Part shown: positions 1 through 12,633 of the stretch, one piece after another | Layout: each line of letters starts with the position of its first letter | Position numbering within the stretch: position 1 is the stretch's first letter | Assembly (NCBI GenBank): GCA_026874595.1 | Contig: CM049308.1 | Coordinates: forward strand, 38,939,027 to 39,003,026 | From: Sipunculus nudus | Taxonomy: Eukaryota; Annelida; Sipuncula; Golfingiida; Sipunculidae | DNA: 64,000 bases | Reading direction: 5' to 3' | Translations under genes and position numbers: made by a program | Notes under the pieces: model-generated | Told to the model about the DNA's origin: nothing | Database searches by the model: none | What the model saw: the letters and a program-made list of their open reading frames with translations, nothing else

Positions 1-531
1 GTTTGTGTATATACACTTTGCTTTTGAACAGATAAATATCGATCCCTTGTGTGATTGTGTATATACGCTTTGCTTTTGAACAGATAAATCCCGATCCCGT
101 GTGTTTGTGTATATACACTATACTTTGGAACAGATAAATCCCAGTACCTTTTTTTTATACACAATACTTTGGAACAGATAAATCCCGATCGCTTGTCTGT
201 TTATTCATATACACTTTACTTTGGAACAAATAAATCCCCATCCTGGTGTTTTTGTGGGCCATGTCCTGAGCCATGGAGAATGCCTGTATTATTAATGATA
301 ACTATTTGTACAATTCATGTAAAATAAATATGTTTATAATGATACATATGCAGACACTGGCGGAGGTATGGTCTCACTAGATGCTCTGTTTAGTCCTTTA
401 AGCTGGATGCAGGGTACTTAGGGGTTCATGGCACCTAAACTCTGGTCCTTCTTGTTATTATAATGAATTAAAAAAAGGTAATTAATGTTATCACCCCGCT
501 ATGAGAAATAATGAAGGATATAAGAGAATGA

Positions 532-575
<44 letters not shown>

Positions 576-915
576 TAGAGGTGCTTCATGTTAACTTTCC
601 TGCCCCTTTGTTCTCTGCTGAAGGAACCCAATAAAACGGTAGGTAAGCATGTATTCAATGCAGGTGGACGAGTATTGGTCGGCCAACGAAACCAGCGGAA
701 CATGTCGACTGACCTGAAAAAATACGCCATAACAATATATTTCGGGGGTTGTCCTGAAAAATAGATACAAATCATGGTTGTCATGATATTGCTGTTATAA
801 TAAGTAAGGACATGCTGTGTAAAGTAAGACTTGTGTGAAAAGGAGCAGTCACGAATTGATTTTTTTAAATGTGATGTGATCTGGTAAATTGCTGTAAGCT
901 TCTATGGATTCTTGC

Positions 916-962
<47 letters not shown>

Positions 963-1108
963 CATATATACAGAGAGAGAGAGAGATATAAAGAGAGACA
1001 GAGAGAGAGAGAGCGAGACAGACAGACAGACAGACAGACTGACAGACAGACCGAGACTTAGAGAAAGAGGGGGAAGGAATATATACTTATCAATATATAT
1101 CTATATGT
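1..1108. repeat. Partial copy (right-hand part) of the ~3.02 kb tandem unit
   Basis: This stretch matches 7829-8932 almost base for base. It begins inside the 51-52 bp minisatellite (1-250), runs through the block starting TGGCGGAGGTATGG near 360, a (GA)n tract near 525-575, a (TA)n tract near 917-957 and a GACA-rich tract near 1015-1050. Similarity stops at about 1108 within TATCTATATGTTT, where more minisatellite follows instead of the expected GTGTGTGGAACGAGG. The unit is cut by the window at its left. Frames in the (TA)n/(GA)n part give only Tyr-Ile and Arg-Glu runs and are not genes. Confidence 0.9.
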
Positions 1109-1534
1109 TTAATCCCGTGTTTGTTTTTTATATATACTTTACTTTGGACCAGATAAATCCAAATCCCGTGTGTTATTGTTTATATACACTTTACTTTGGA
1201 ACAGATGAATCCCGATCCTGGTGTTTTTGTTTATATATACACTTTACTTAGGAACAGAAAATCTCGATATCATGTGTTGTTCATATAAACTATACTTTGA
1301 ACAGATAAATCTGACTTTGAACAGATAAATCTCTATCCTATGTGCTTGTTCATATACACTATACTTTGGACACTGGTTAATCCCATTCATGTACATTTGT
1401 GTATATACACTTTGCTTTTGAACAAATAAATATCGGTCCCTTTTGTGATTGTGTATACACGCTTTGCTTTTGAATTAATAAATCCCGATCCCTTGTGTCT
1501 TTGTGTCTATATACTTTACTTTTGAACAAATTAA
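1109..1534. repeat. 51-52 bp minisatellite
   Basis: Imperfect tandem copies built on TTTGGAACAGATAAATCCCGA plus a TGTGTTTGTTTATATACAC-like half. The same minisatellite lies inside each 3-kb unit, where GGAACAG recurs at 7550, 7601 and 7652. Here it directly abuts the truncated integrase end of the retrotransposon, so the junction near 1535 is a rearrangement or insertion breakpoint. Confidence 0.85.
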
Positions 1535-2399
1535 TCTTCACATAAGATTTTCATAACTTTGCCTATCAAGGAAGATTGTGCATTTGTCACTAATCTTTCT
1601 GGAATACCAAAGCAACAAAACACTCGTTGAATAAGTGCTTCACAAATGGATGGTGCATCAAGCGTCTTCAAAGGTAAACAGATGGTATATCTGGTAATGG
1701 CACATGTTGTAACCATTAACCAAGTGTACCCCACTTTAGATGTCACCATTTTCTTAAAGTCAAGGGAAATGGTCTGAAAAGGACATAACTGAGGGGTATC
1801 CTCTCATGGTATGGTCGAAGATTGTCAGATTTTGCTTTGAACTCTTGACATCTAGCACATGACTGTATGTACGACACAATACGTTGGTTCATACTATGGA
1901 GATAGAACAGTTTTCTCATGGTGAGATATGTTCGGACACAACCCTGGTGGTTACTTAACAAAGTGTCGTGACACTTTGATATCAGTGGGTCAATGTACTG
2001 CTCCGGAATTACGAGCTGAAAACAGAAATGGTCATTATTTGATGGGAAAAATATTCTAAAAAGAATATTGTTGCACAGCAAGTATTGTTCTGCTCTAAGC
2101 ATGATTGATCTTGCTGCCTTTTTGTCACTAGGTAAAATATTGTGAGCCAAATAATCATAAATTGGCTTAAAATGTGGCGATGACCTTTGTGCAAGCTGAA
2201 ATTGTTGAGCATCAAATGGGAGATTGTAGTCCCTGATTATTTTTCTCTTGATGATATTGAGAACTTTATTCAACTCCGTTTGATGTGGGATATGGTTTGC
2301 AGTAATATGATCAATACTGGTTACCAATGGCTCTGGTTTTCTAAGGAATTCAGGGCATTCTTCCTTAGAAAAATCATTTCCTTCCTCTGGTTTACTCAA
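1535..2399 (-). pseudogene. Integrase fragment: zinc-binding region and part of catalytic core
   Basis: The 2399-1743 frame includes the H2C2 zinc finger: a histidine pair in CHDTLLSNHQG and a cysteine pair in SCARCQEFK, separated by TMRKLFYLHSM as in Ty3/Gypsy integrases. The frame changes near 1745 into a core segment with MVTTCAITRYTICLPLK and GIPERLVTNAQSS. The last stretch corresponds to the S-D-x-G-S motif with the catalytic Asp replaced by Asn. The core is cut off near 1535, so the DDE glutamate is absent. In an intact element this enzyme inserts the cDNA. Confidence 0.85.
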
Positions 2400-2618
2400 A
2401 AGTCTATCAACTAGCCGTAGATCTGTTGGTGAAACTTGTTTTTGTTTTGCTGACCGAGTAACTCCTGAAAGCGGTTCGGCATACCCTGTGATAGGGGTAT
2501 CTGTTCTCGTTTTACGTGGATGTGCGGACAGATATTGGTTTTCATCAATGTGTTCCTGCCGATTTCCCGTTATATCTTGTTGAAAATTATCATCAACGAT
2601 TGTGTCTTTTGGTACAAT

Positions 2619-3410
2619 TTAAGATACCACGGGTGGTACTAGTGTATCCACATTTCTTTCTGATGGATTTGCGGCGTTGGTCATGATCGGTTTATCCGGA
2701 AATAATGGTTTGATAGGAATGTTCATCTTTTTTGCATATGCCCTTGTTACTGGTCTTTCGACTGGCGCAGCTTTTACGGGAAAAGCTTGAGGAGGCATTG
2801 GTAGTAGTATTCCTTCTAACTGCACTGGCATTGCGATGGGCATGATCCTCTCAAACTCATCATCATCTTCCTTCGGTGCTCGACTGAGAAAGTCTGATAC
2901 AACCATATCTGTACCTTTGCAGTAAGAAATATCAAAATAACGTGATAAACGTTCCATCAATTTTTGCAACCTAAGCGTAGGTGGTTTGTTTTTGGATTCA
3001 TACATCTGAATAAGAGATGAATGATCAACATAACAATGAAAAGGTCTAGACTGTAGATAGTACTTCCATGCAGTTATGTTGATTAGAAGACCTGTTAATT
3101 CAAGCTCACTTACGCTGTATCTCTGTGCTGCATTTGGCAACAATTTACTGCATCAACACCGATCCTGTACAATGGCGAGATGTGTCACTATAAAGATGGA
3201 AATCACCTGGTCCTTGTGGTGCACATAAAACTGGAGGTGACATTAGGAACAACTCGACTCTGACTTTCCCAATCTTGCCAAAACATTCTGCAATGACAGA
3301 TAATTTTGTTGTGCTGTAATCACTCTCGTGTTTAAATAGCGAATGTCTGACACAAATCTATACTCATCTGAATGAGGTTTCTGTATTAAAAGGAAAATTG
3401 AACAATAAGC
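2619..3410 (-). pseudogene. Reverse transcriptase/RNase H remnant with the RT palm deleted
   Basis: Reading the minus strand from about 3400, a segment resembling the RT motif R-F-V-x-D-x-R-x-L-N (EYRFVSDIRYLN) is followed within about 150 bp by the RNase H opening (FHLYSDTS, near 3190). The palm with YxDD that should separate them is absent. RNase H then continues through 3143-2619 with ELTGLLINITAWKYYL, FHCYVDHSSL and DFLSRAP, the usual end of Ty3/Gypsy RNase H. A frame break lies near 3140-3150. Proline-rich linker follows to 2619. The activity needed for reverse transcription cannot be encoded here. Confidence 0.8.
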
Positions 3411-4035
3411 AGAGCAACCTCTCTTTAAATTCCGAGTTTGACAATTTTTTCAACTTCATTATCTAATCACAGGTTTTAACTGGTCTGGTATGGAGTAAGA
3501 GCGAATACAAAACGGTGTTTTGTCATCTAAATGACTCAACTTCGATTTGAGAGCAATGACCTATCTCTCCGTACAGACTAAAGGCCTCCTTCTATCTAAC
3601 ACACAATGTTCTGTCCCAAAATCTATAGTCTCTCTTAAGATTTCATCTGGTGTCTTCCTTGAGACTGCATCTGTAGGATTAAGATGCGGATACTTTTTGC
3701 AAGTTGTGTGATTGTACATCAGTACTGAAATGAGACTGAAAATGACTGGAGGGGCACTGGAAGTGGTGCATGTATCAATTTGCTCAGATCTGTAAAAGCT
3801 ATTGGTTTATTAGACTGTATGAAAATAGTCTGTTTACCCGTGTTCGAAATCTGGATGGCACCAGTCTTTTCCTTGGTTTAACAAGCACATGCGATGGGCA
3901 GTATTTACTCAGCGATGAACAGATCTGCAATAAAACGTCTGTATTCTTAAATAATTTTGGAACCTTTCCTTTAACTGAGACGCGCTTGATCTGTCCTGGC
4001 CTTACGGTGTGATTCTGAACTGGTGTGAACCAGAT

Positions 4036-4368
4036 TTACTTTGGTCTTACTTTAAAAATGTGAGTTTGAAAATCTAAAGAACCGTTCAGAGCAGCAAGGG
4101 TAGAATCTCCCAGCAACAAATCAGGTAATACTAAATTATCTGCTATACAAGCAAAAATCCTAGGCATGTTTGTTTGAATACAAACCTCAAATGATATGAA
4201 TTTATCAGCAGTCAGGTATTCCCCATTTCCAATTTTGAATCTGCGTGGTTTCATATCAATCTGGGGCAGTTTTCTAAAGAATCTAGAGTTCTGGACACAT
4301 GGGCCGGAGATGAGACTACAGGTAGCTCCTGAGTCAAATAAAATAAGTAGACTTTCTTTGTTGTCCAA
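4036..4368 (-). pseudogene. Retropepsin-like aspartic protease fragment
   Basis: The 110-residue frame has the signature LFDSGATCSLIS near its start (residues 10-20), the catalytic D-S/T-G-A motif of retroviral-type proteases. It is followed by a Gly-containing LLLGDSTL stretch in the position of the conserved I-L-G-x-D segment. Length is normal for a single protease monomer. It sits between gag and the reverse transcriptase remnant and would have processed the polyprotein. No break is visible inside the domain, but both flanks are out of frame. Confidence 0.85.
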
Positions 4369-4641
4369 ATAACCCTTTGCATAATTATGAGATGTAAGTT
4401 GAATTTCTGTTGGTTCATCTCCCCTGAGAAATCCTTTAATTGTGTGTGGGGCATCTGGTGATCATGGTGTGGGGGTGATACATTTGGTCCTTCTGCATCA
4501 CCCCTTACTGAAAATTTTGTTGTTGCGGTCTCTCCCATTCCTGTATTTGTGGTCCAGGGATGCGAGGGTACTGGTGCTCAACATTAAACTCTTGAAATGG
4601 ATTTAGTGGAAAAGGTCCTGGTATGACTCCTGGAGTCATCC

Positions 4642-5633
4642 TCAAATAATGAAAACATTTTCGCCGTGTCCAACTTTTCCACAAAAGAAACACCGAATGG
4701 TGCGCAAAGTTGGTTTGGGAAAATCAGTAGATGGTCCCCTTTGTCCATTTGGGTTTCTTGGGCCAGATGGGCTCCTGGATCTGTATCTGCGCGCATAATG
4801 ATCTTGTCTGTCACGTGACATTCGGAATCGAGATCTAGGTGATCTAGGTAAAAACACCGGTCTTTCCTGCTTTTCATGTTGTAACATTTGGATACCAAGG
4901 TTTTGAATTCCTTGTTCTAAGGATTTAAGATCCTCTCGAATTGACGAAATGCCAGAAGTGTTATTAATAGCATGAACATGGTCTGGAAATGAAACAGTTT
5001 TAGGCGTATCTGGGGAGATGTCAAGGTATTTCTGAGCGAGATTAGCTAACTGCTCAGCTGTTGTAGCTGCTGGAGCTGCCATTACAATTGCCCGCTGACA
5101 ATCACTAGGCAAGGTATGCAGAAATTTATTTCTGATCTGATCATCAGAATACGATAAACGTTGTGCTGCAATGCGTATCCGACCTAAATAATGCTCAGCT
5201 GACTCACCTGGTTTATACCCAAGTTCATTGAAATATTTAACATTTGCAAATTCGGTATGAGTTGGACCAAAACGATGAATGAAAGCATGTTTCAAATCCT
5301 GTACATCATCAAAAATTTTCCCCTCTATCCACAGTCTTGCTTCACCTGTGAGGGAAAGACGAAACCGAGTGGTAACATCATTCATTTGTTCTCCTTCAGG
5401 TTCTTGGAGACCATGTATATGCAATAGTCCATAAAGTTATACCAGTGGCTAATAGCTTTTTCATGGCAGACATTCTTTCCGTCAAACTTTGGATCAGGCA
5501 AAAAATCAGTGGGACAAAGGGCCGGTGCCTGTGCCATAGTGAACGGATGTTTGTGCGCAACTGATACAAGCAGTGTAAAAAATTCTACCAAAGGTAAAAA
5601 CAGAGAATAATACAAAGAGAAAAAAATTAACAT
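4642..5633 (-). pseudogene. gag: Gag-like capsid protein, frameshifted
   Basis: Two overlapping frames (5633-5382 and 5424-4642) together resemble a retrotransposon Gag. The first carries the probable true start (MAQAPAL, about 5537) and the FDG...W...F block that opens many Ty3/Gypsy Gags. The second has the core pattern F-R-x-S-L-T-G-E-A-R-L-W, then LKHAFIHRFG and PGESAEHYLGRIR, as in the Retrotrans_gag family. An Arg/Ser-rich tail leads to a zinc knuckle start, CFFCGKVGHG, where the frame is lost before the last cysteine. The frameshift lies near 5400. Its normal role would be to package element RNA in capsids. Confidence 0.85.
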
Positions 5634-5640
5634 TTTGTCA

Positions 5641-6171
5641 CCCTCGTTAGTAAAACCAGAGTCATCCTGTACAAAGGAAACATCTGAAAGAAAATCACAT
5701 ATGCTGAAACAAAGAAATCTGCATACTCATAATGTCAGGGTATTAAATAAGCACTGATTTAAATGTTATTTCAAGTTGTACCTTTGTTAACATCTTCAGA
5801 GTATATCAGAATGCTTCAGATGGGGAAAAAATTCAAAAGTATATCTCTCTGCAGAGAGCAAACAAGTTTATATTTGTATGGCAGACAAATGAAGAAGTTG
5901 GCAAGGACTAACCTGGTTTGATTCCGCAGTCTTCTCCGTCTCAGTACTACTTTACAGATATTTTGACATGTGAACAAAAATATTTAGTGATACAGTATGT
6001 TCTATAAAAAAAGTGTGCATGCATGTGTGTACAGGTATGCAGCAGAATGAAATACTGTTCCAGGTATGAAGTAAGCAGAATTCTCACTGGTTAATGGTAT
6101 ATAAAGTCATTCAGTAAACAACGAGTTATCACGAATATATTGTACACATAGTCATGAAGTAAGCAAAAGTC
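5641..6171. other. Unassigned stretch between retrotransposon and repeat unit
   Basis: AT-rich sequence with no supported gene. It lies upstream of gag and could be the retrotransposon leader or 5' LTR, but no second copy exists in the window to confirm an LTR. GTCATGAAGTAAGC-like words recur near 6065 and 6155, the only internal repetition seen. Confidence 0.4.
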
Positions 6172-6210
6172 TCCCTGGTATCTGTTTTGTCAGATGCTGC
6201 CATCTGGTGA

Positions 6211-6552
6211 TTGATTGGCACACTAAAACAATCAACGCGTTGTACATCGTGTTATCCGGTGAATAAATTGCTGTACAGCCGTATCCACGTGTTCATGTTA
6301 AACAGCCCTGCAGTATTCAAATACACAGTCCAGAAACAGAAAAAGCACATGGCAGTGCATCCTAACGATATGACCCACATGTACAGTATGACGATATTTT
6401 CAAACGTCCATAATCAAGCTGGCCTCGAAATCTCAGGTGGCGTTATCTGTGCGTGTCCCGGTATTAATCATGTAGATAGTCACAGCGGATCCTTAAACGT
6501 GGTAAACTTAAAAAGTAAATATCCACGCGTATCTCCAAAAGGTCTTAAATAA
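6211..6552 (+). other. Repeat-borne 113-codon open frame (also 9233-9574 and 12256-12597)
   Basis: An ATG-to-stop frame of 113 codons is kept in all three copies of the repeat with about five amino-acid differences. No domain, signal peptide or membrane segment is recognised. The frame begins at a fixed place in the repeat and is followed by non-coding repeat. The copies are about equally similar outside the frame, so conservation does not prove selection for coding. It may be a remnant of a transposon-encoded protein or a chance frame; no function can be given. Confidence 0.2.
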
Positions 6553-7404
6553 GCACTTGTCCGAGTTATCAACTGATTAAGCCACAAAGATGTCCACTGA
6601 CGTGAAACACGTATAACTTGCTGCATAACTTGTTGACAGCAACTGTAGTAAACGTTGGTATAAAATGTCTGCAGTAAGTACCCGACTTACAGCACAAATG
6701 AAGGCCAAATACAACATTCAGGTCCCAGAGGTCGTAAAATATCACACGGGCAGTTTTTTTTTACATCAAACGTCATCTTGTCACGTGAATGACTCCCGTG
6801 GGCAAGCCCTCAAATCTCAACGAACTGTTATGCGGAACTGAGTTTATCCCACTTTATAAAATGTTCAATAAAAGACGTGCTATCATGGGAGAAATTCACT
6901 AGTTCTGTGTAATAATCATGCGTTCTAACAAAAGTTCAAATGGCTGTAATGAAACTTGAGAGGTTCAGCAAGCCTGGCAAACTTACAAAGATCCCAAATC
7001 GGCGGATTTGCTGTATGCAAATGACGATCGGTCACTGACGTAACGCCTAAAGCACTCCTATTGTCCAATCAGTGTTCTTCTTTGCTGGGTGGAAAAAAAA
7101 TCCATAATGGCGACCGCGAAATTGTTCATTCAGAAAACTAAAAAACACACGATGTTCTGATATCCGGATTCTCCACCATGTCGTGTTTGAGGTCCGGGTC
7201 GAGATACAAAGGTAGTCCCCCGTATTCCATAAGTCTATTTATTCCTGAACACTGCCAACATGGCAATTCACATGAACTTTGTGGTTACAACTAAACGAAC
7301 GCTGCTAACCCTTTCTCCAAGCCGCCAACTCTCTCTCTCTTCACATGCTGCCGGTAGGGGGCAGCATATATGCATTATATTACCGTAAAATTATAGTAAC
7401 TCCA

Positions 7405-8078
7405 TATATAACATTGTATACACTATACTGTGGAACAGATAAACCCCGATCCTGTGTGTGTTTGTGTATATACACTATACTTTTTAAGCAGATAAATCTT
7501 GACCCCGAATCTCGATCCCTTGTGTGTTGGTTTATATAAACTATACTATGGAACAGATAAATCCGATCCCTTGTGTGTTTGTTTATACACACTTTACTTT
7601 GGAACAGATAAATCCCGATTCCTTGTGTGTTTGTTATATACACTATTCTATGGAACAGACAAATCTGGATATCGTGTGCTTGTTAATGTAAACTATACTT
7701 GGTACAGATAAATCCCGATCCTGTGTGTTTGTATGTATACACCTAACTTTGAACAGATAAATCTCGATCCTATCTGCTTGTTCATAAATACTATACTTTG
7801 GACACAGATTAATCCCGATCATGTACGTTTGTGTATATACACTTTGCTTTTGAACAGATAAATATCGATCCCTTGTGTGATTGTGTATATACGCTTTGCT
7901 TTTGAACAGATAAATCCCGATCCCGTGTGTTTGTGTATATACACTATACTTTGGAACAGATAAATCCCAGTACCTTTTTTTTATACACAATACTTTGGAA
8001 CAGATAAATCCCGATCACTTGTCTGTTTATTCATATACACTTTACTTTGGAACAAATAAATCCCCATCCTGGTGTTTT
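7405..8078. repeat. 51-52 bp minisatellite inside copy 1 (equivalent in copy 2: 10430-11105)
   Basis: About 13 imperfect copies of a unit containing GGAACAGATAAATCCCGAT and TGTGTTTGTNTATATACAC. The block ends at a fixed point, TGGTGTTTTTGTGGGCCATG, in all units. Open frames on both strands here simply translate the repeat. Confidence 0.9.
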
Positions 8079-8359
8079 TGTGGGCCATGTCCTGAGCCAT
8101 GGAGAATGCCTGTATTATTAATGATAACTATTTGTACAATTCATGTAAAATAAATATATTTATAATGATACATATGCAGACACTGGCGGAGGTATGGTCT
8201 CACTAGATGCTCTGTTTAGTCCTTTAAGCTGGATGCAGGGTACTTAGGGGTTCATGGCACCTAAACTCTGGTCCTTCTTGTTATTATAATGAATTAAAAA
8301 AAGGTAATTAATGTTATCACCCCGCTATGAGAAATAATGAAGGATATAAGAGAATGAGA

Positions 8360-8397
<38 letters not shown>

Positions 8398-8736
8398 TAG
8401 AGGTGCTTCATGTTAACTTTCCTGCCCCTTTGTTCTCTGCTGAAGGAACCCAATAAAACGGTAGGTAAGCATGTATTCAATGCAGGTGGACGAGTATTGG
8501 TCGGCCGACGAAACCAGCGGAACATGTCGACTGACCTGAAAAAATACCCCATAACAATATATTTCGGGGGTTGTCCTGAAAAATAGATACAAATCATGGT
8601 TGTCATGATATTGCTGTTATAATAAGTAAGGACATGCTGTGTAAAGTAAGACTTGTGTGAAAGGGAGCAGTCACGAATTGATTTTTTTAAATGTGATGTG
8701 ATCTGGTAAATTGCTGTAAGCTTCTATGGATTCTTG

Positions 8737-8786
<50 letters not shown>

Positions 8787-8821
8787 TATATACAGAGAGA
8801 GAGAGAGATATAAAGAGAGAC

Positions 8822-8861
<40 letters not shown>

Positions 8862-9118
8862 TGACAGACAGACCGAGACTTAGAGAAAGAGGGGGAAGGA
8901 ATATATACTTATCAATATATATCTATATGTTTGTGTGTGGAACGAGGATTTCGAGGGGGAATGATTCTGAAATGGTTGGGTTGATGTAGACGTTCTAAAA
9001 CTAATATTTGTAAAGCCATAAATGGCATAAACTGGATACAGACCAGTCATGATTTGATTGTGTTAAATGTGATGTGATCTGGTAAATTGCTGTACCTTAT
9101 AAGGGTTCTTTGGTGTAT

Positions 9119-9193
<75 letters not shown>

Positions 9194-9198
<5 letters not shown>

Positions 9199-11382
9199 GG
9201 TATCTGTTTTGTCAGATGCTGCCATCTGGTGATTGATTGGCACACTAAAACAATCAACGCGTTGTAAATCGTGTTATCCAGTGAATAAATTGCTGTACAG
9301 CCGTATTCACGTGTTCATGTTAAACAGCCCTGCAGTATTCAAATACACAGTCCAGAAACAGAAAAAGCACATGGCAGTGCATCCTAACGATATGACACAC
9401 ATGTACAGTATGACGATATTTTCAAACGTCCATAATCAAGCTGGCCTCGAAATCTCAGGTGGCGTTATCTGTGCGTGTCCCGGTATTAATCATGTAGATA
9501 GTCACAGCGGATCCTTAAACGTGGTAAACTTAAAAAGGAAATATCCACGCGTATCTCCAAAAGGTCTTAAATAAGCACTTGTCCGAGTTATCAACTGATT
9601 AAGCCACAAAGATGTCCACTGACGTGAAACACGTATAACTTGCTGCATAACTTGTTGACAGCAACTGTAGTAAACGTTGGTATAAAATGTCTGCAGTAAG
9701 TACCCGACTTACAGCACAAATGAAGGCCAAATACAACATTCAGGTCCCAGAGGTCGAGAAATATCACACGGGCAGTTCTTTTTTTACATCAAACGTCATC
9801 TTGTCACGTGAATGACTCCCGTGGGCAAGCCCTCAGTTCTCAACGAACTGTTATGCGGAACTGAGTTTATCCCACTTTATAAAATGTTCAATAAAAGACG
9901 TGCTATCATGGGAGAAATTCACTAGTTCTGTGTAATAATCATGCGTTCTAACAAAAGTTCAAATGGCTGTAATGAGACTTGAGAGGTTCAGCAAGCCTGG
10001 CAAACTTACAAAGATCCCAAATCGGCGGATTTGCTGTATGCAAATGACGATCGGTCACTGACGTCACGCCTAAAGCACTCCTATTGTCCAATCAGTGTTC
10101 TTCTTTGCTGGGTGGAAAAAAAATCCATAATGGCGACCGCGAAATTGTTCATTCAGAAAACTAAAAAACACACGATGTTCTGATATCCGGATTCTCCACC
10201 ATGTCGTGTTTGAGGTCCGTGTCGAGATACAAAGGTAGTCCCCCGTATTTCATAAGTCTATTTATTCCTGAACACTGCCAACATGGCAATTCACATGAAC
10301 TTTGTGGTTACAACTAAACGAACGCTGCTAACCCTTTCTCCCAGCCGCCAACTCTCTCTCTCTTCACATGCTGCCGGTAGGGGGCATCATATATGCATTA
10401 TATTACCGTAAAATTATAGTAACTCCATATATAACATTGTATACACTATACTGTGGAACAGATAAACCCCGATCCTGTGTGAGTTTGTGTATATACACTA
10501 TACTTTTTAACAGTTAAATCTTGACCCCGAATCTCGATCCCTTGTGTGTTGGTTTATATAAACTATACTATGGAACAGATAAATCCGATCCCTTGTGTGT
10601 TTGTTTATACACACTTTACTTTGGAACAGATAAATCCCGATTCCTTGTGTGTTTGTTATATACACTATTCTATGGAACAGACAAATCTGGATATCGTGTG
10701 CTTGTTAATGTAAACTATACTTGGTACAGATAAATCCCGATCCTGTGTGTTTGTATGTATACACCTAACTTTGAACAGATAAATCTCGATCCTATCTGCT
10801 TGTTCATAAATACTATACTTTGGACACAGATTAATCCCGATCATGTACGTTTGTGTATATACACTTTGCTTTTGAACAGATAAATATCGATCCCTTGTGT
10901 GATTGTGTATATACGCTTTGCTTTTGAACAGATAAATCCCGATCCCGTGTGTTTGTGTATATACACTATACTTTGGAACAGATAAATCCCAGTACCTTTT
11001 TTTTTATACACAATACTTTGGAACAGATAAATCCCGATCGCTTGTCTGTTTATTCATATACACTTTACTTTGGAACAAATAAATCCCCATCCTGGTGTTT
11101 TTGTGGGCCATGTCCTGAGCCATGGAGAATGCCTGTATTATTAATGATAACTATTTGTACAATTCATGTAAAATAAATATGTTTATAATGATACATATGC
11201 AGACACTGGCGGAGGTATGGTCTCACTAGATGCTCTGTTTAGTCCTTTAAGCTGGATGCAGGGTACTTAGGGGTTCATGGCACCTAAACTCTGGTCCTTC
11301 TTGTTATTATAATGAATTAAAAAAAGGTAATTAATGTTATCACCCCGCTATGAGAAATAATGAAGGATATAAGAGAATGAGA

Positions 11383-11426
<44 letters not shown>

Positions 11427-11766
11427 TAGAGGTGCTTCATGTTAACTTTCCTGCCCCTTTGTTCTCTGCTGAAGGAACCCAATAAAACGGTAGGTAAGCA
11501 TGTATTCAATGCAGGTGGACGAGTATTGGTCGGCCGACGAAACCAGCGGAACATGTCGACTGACCTGAAAAAATACGCCATAACAATATATTTCGGGGGT
11601 TGTCCTGAAAAATAGATACAAATCATGGTTGTCATGATATTGCTGTTATAATAAGTAAGAACATGCTGTGTAAAGTAAGACTTGTGTGAAAAGGAGCAGT
11701 CACGAATTGATTTTTTTAAATGTGATGTGATCTGGTAAATTGCTGTAAGCTTCTATGGATTCTTGC

Positions 11767-11837
<71 letters not shown>

Positions 11838-11874
11838 CATATATACAGAGAGAGAGAGAGATATAAAGAGAGAC

Positions 11875-11912
<38 letters not shown>

Positions 11913-12169
11913 TGACAGACAGACCGAGACTTAGAGAAAGAGGGGGAAGGAATATATACTTATCAATATATATCTATATGTTGGTGTGTGGAACGAGGAT
12001 TTCGAGGGGGAATGATTCTGAAATGGTTGGGTTGATGTACACGTTCTAAAACTAATATTTGTAAAGCCAAAAATGGTATAAACTGGATACAGACCAGTCA
12101 TGATTTGATTGTGTTAAATGTGATGTGATCTGGTAAATTGCTATACCTTATAAGGGTTCTTTGGTGTAT

Positions 12170-12216
<47 letters not shown>
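9194..12216. repeat. Full ~3.02 kb tandem unit, copy 2
   Basis: Nearly identical to copy 1 in order and sequence. Differences are scattered substitutions and lengths of the (TA)n, (GA)n and GACA tracts. High identity over 3 kb including non-coding parts indicates recent tandem duplication or ongoing homogenisation. Confidence 0.93.
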
Positions 12217-12221
<5 letters not shown>

Positions 12222-12633
12222 GGTATCTGTTTTGTCAGATGCTGCCATCTTGTGATTGATTGGCACACTAAAACAATCAATGCGTTGTACATCGTGTTAT
12301 CCAGTGAATAAATTGCTGTACAGCCGTATTCACGTGTTCATGTTAAACAGCCCTGCAGTATTCAAATACACAGTCCAGAAACAGAAAAAGCACATGGCAG
12401 TGCATCCTAACGATATGACACACATGTACAGTATGACGATATTTTCAAACGTCCATAATCAAGCTGGCCTCGAAATCTCAGGTGGCGTTCTCTGTGCGTG
12501 CCCCGGTATTAATCATGTAGATAGTCACAGCGGATCCTTAAACGTGGTAAACTTAAAAAGGAAATATCCACGCGTATCTCCAAAAGGTCTTAAATAAGCA
12601 CTTGTCCGAGTTATCAACTGATTAAGCCACAAA
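12217..12633. repeat. Left part of a third tandem unit, truncated at 12633
   Basis: Matches the first 417 bp of the 3-kb unit, including its 113-codon frame at 12256-12597. Similarity ends abruptly after GATTAAGCCACAAA. The right-hand part of a unit reappears at 39352, see that entry. Confidence 0.9.

Larger units (their letters stand above)
1535..5640 (-). mobile_element. Decayed Ty3/Gypsy-type retrotransposon, 3'-truncated
   Basis: On the minus strand the domains appear in the order gag, aspartic protease, reverse transcriptase remnant, RNase H, integrase zinc-binding region and integrase core. That is the Ty3/Gypsy order, with integrase after RNase H. The frame is broken many times and the reverse transcriptase is mostly deleted. 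The integrase C-terminus and 3' LTR are missing because minisatellite begins at about 1535. No LTR pair can be recognised. 5640-6171, upstream of gag, could contain a decayed 5' LTR or leader, but only one copy is present to compare. The element is certainly non-autonomous now. Confidence 0.9.
6172..9193. repeat. Full ~3.02 kb tandem unit, copy 1
   Basis: The unit runs from TCCCTGGTATCTGTTTTGTC at 6172 to the end of a long (TA)n tract at 9193, where the same words start copy 2. Its content, in order: a 113-codon open frame (6211-6552), about 850 bp of unique-looking sequence, a 51-52 bp minisatellite (about 7405-8078), a segment starting TGGCGGAGG at 8184, and (GA)n at 8357-8396. It ends with two related (TA)n-bearing subunits at about 8670-8990 and 9050-9193. 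The subunits share TGTGATGTGATCTGGTAAATT, so the unit itself contains an older duplication. Confidence 0.93.

Noticed and set aside
904-1251. Open frames rich in Tyr-Ile and Arg-Glu runs (also 8726-8989, 39903-40196, 40294-40518, 43246-43527)
   Set aside because: They translate (TA)n, (GA)n and (GACA)n microsatellites; no non-repetitive domain or codon bias.
5641-6171. 5' LTR of the retrotransposon
   Set aside because: The partner LTR is missing, and no TG...CA boundary or primer-binding site could be fixed with confidence.
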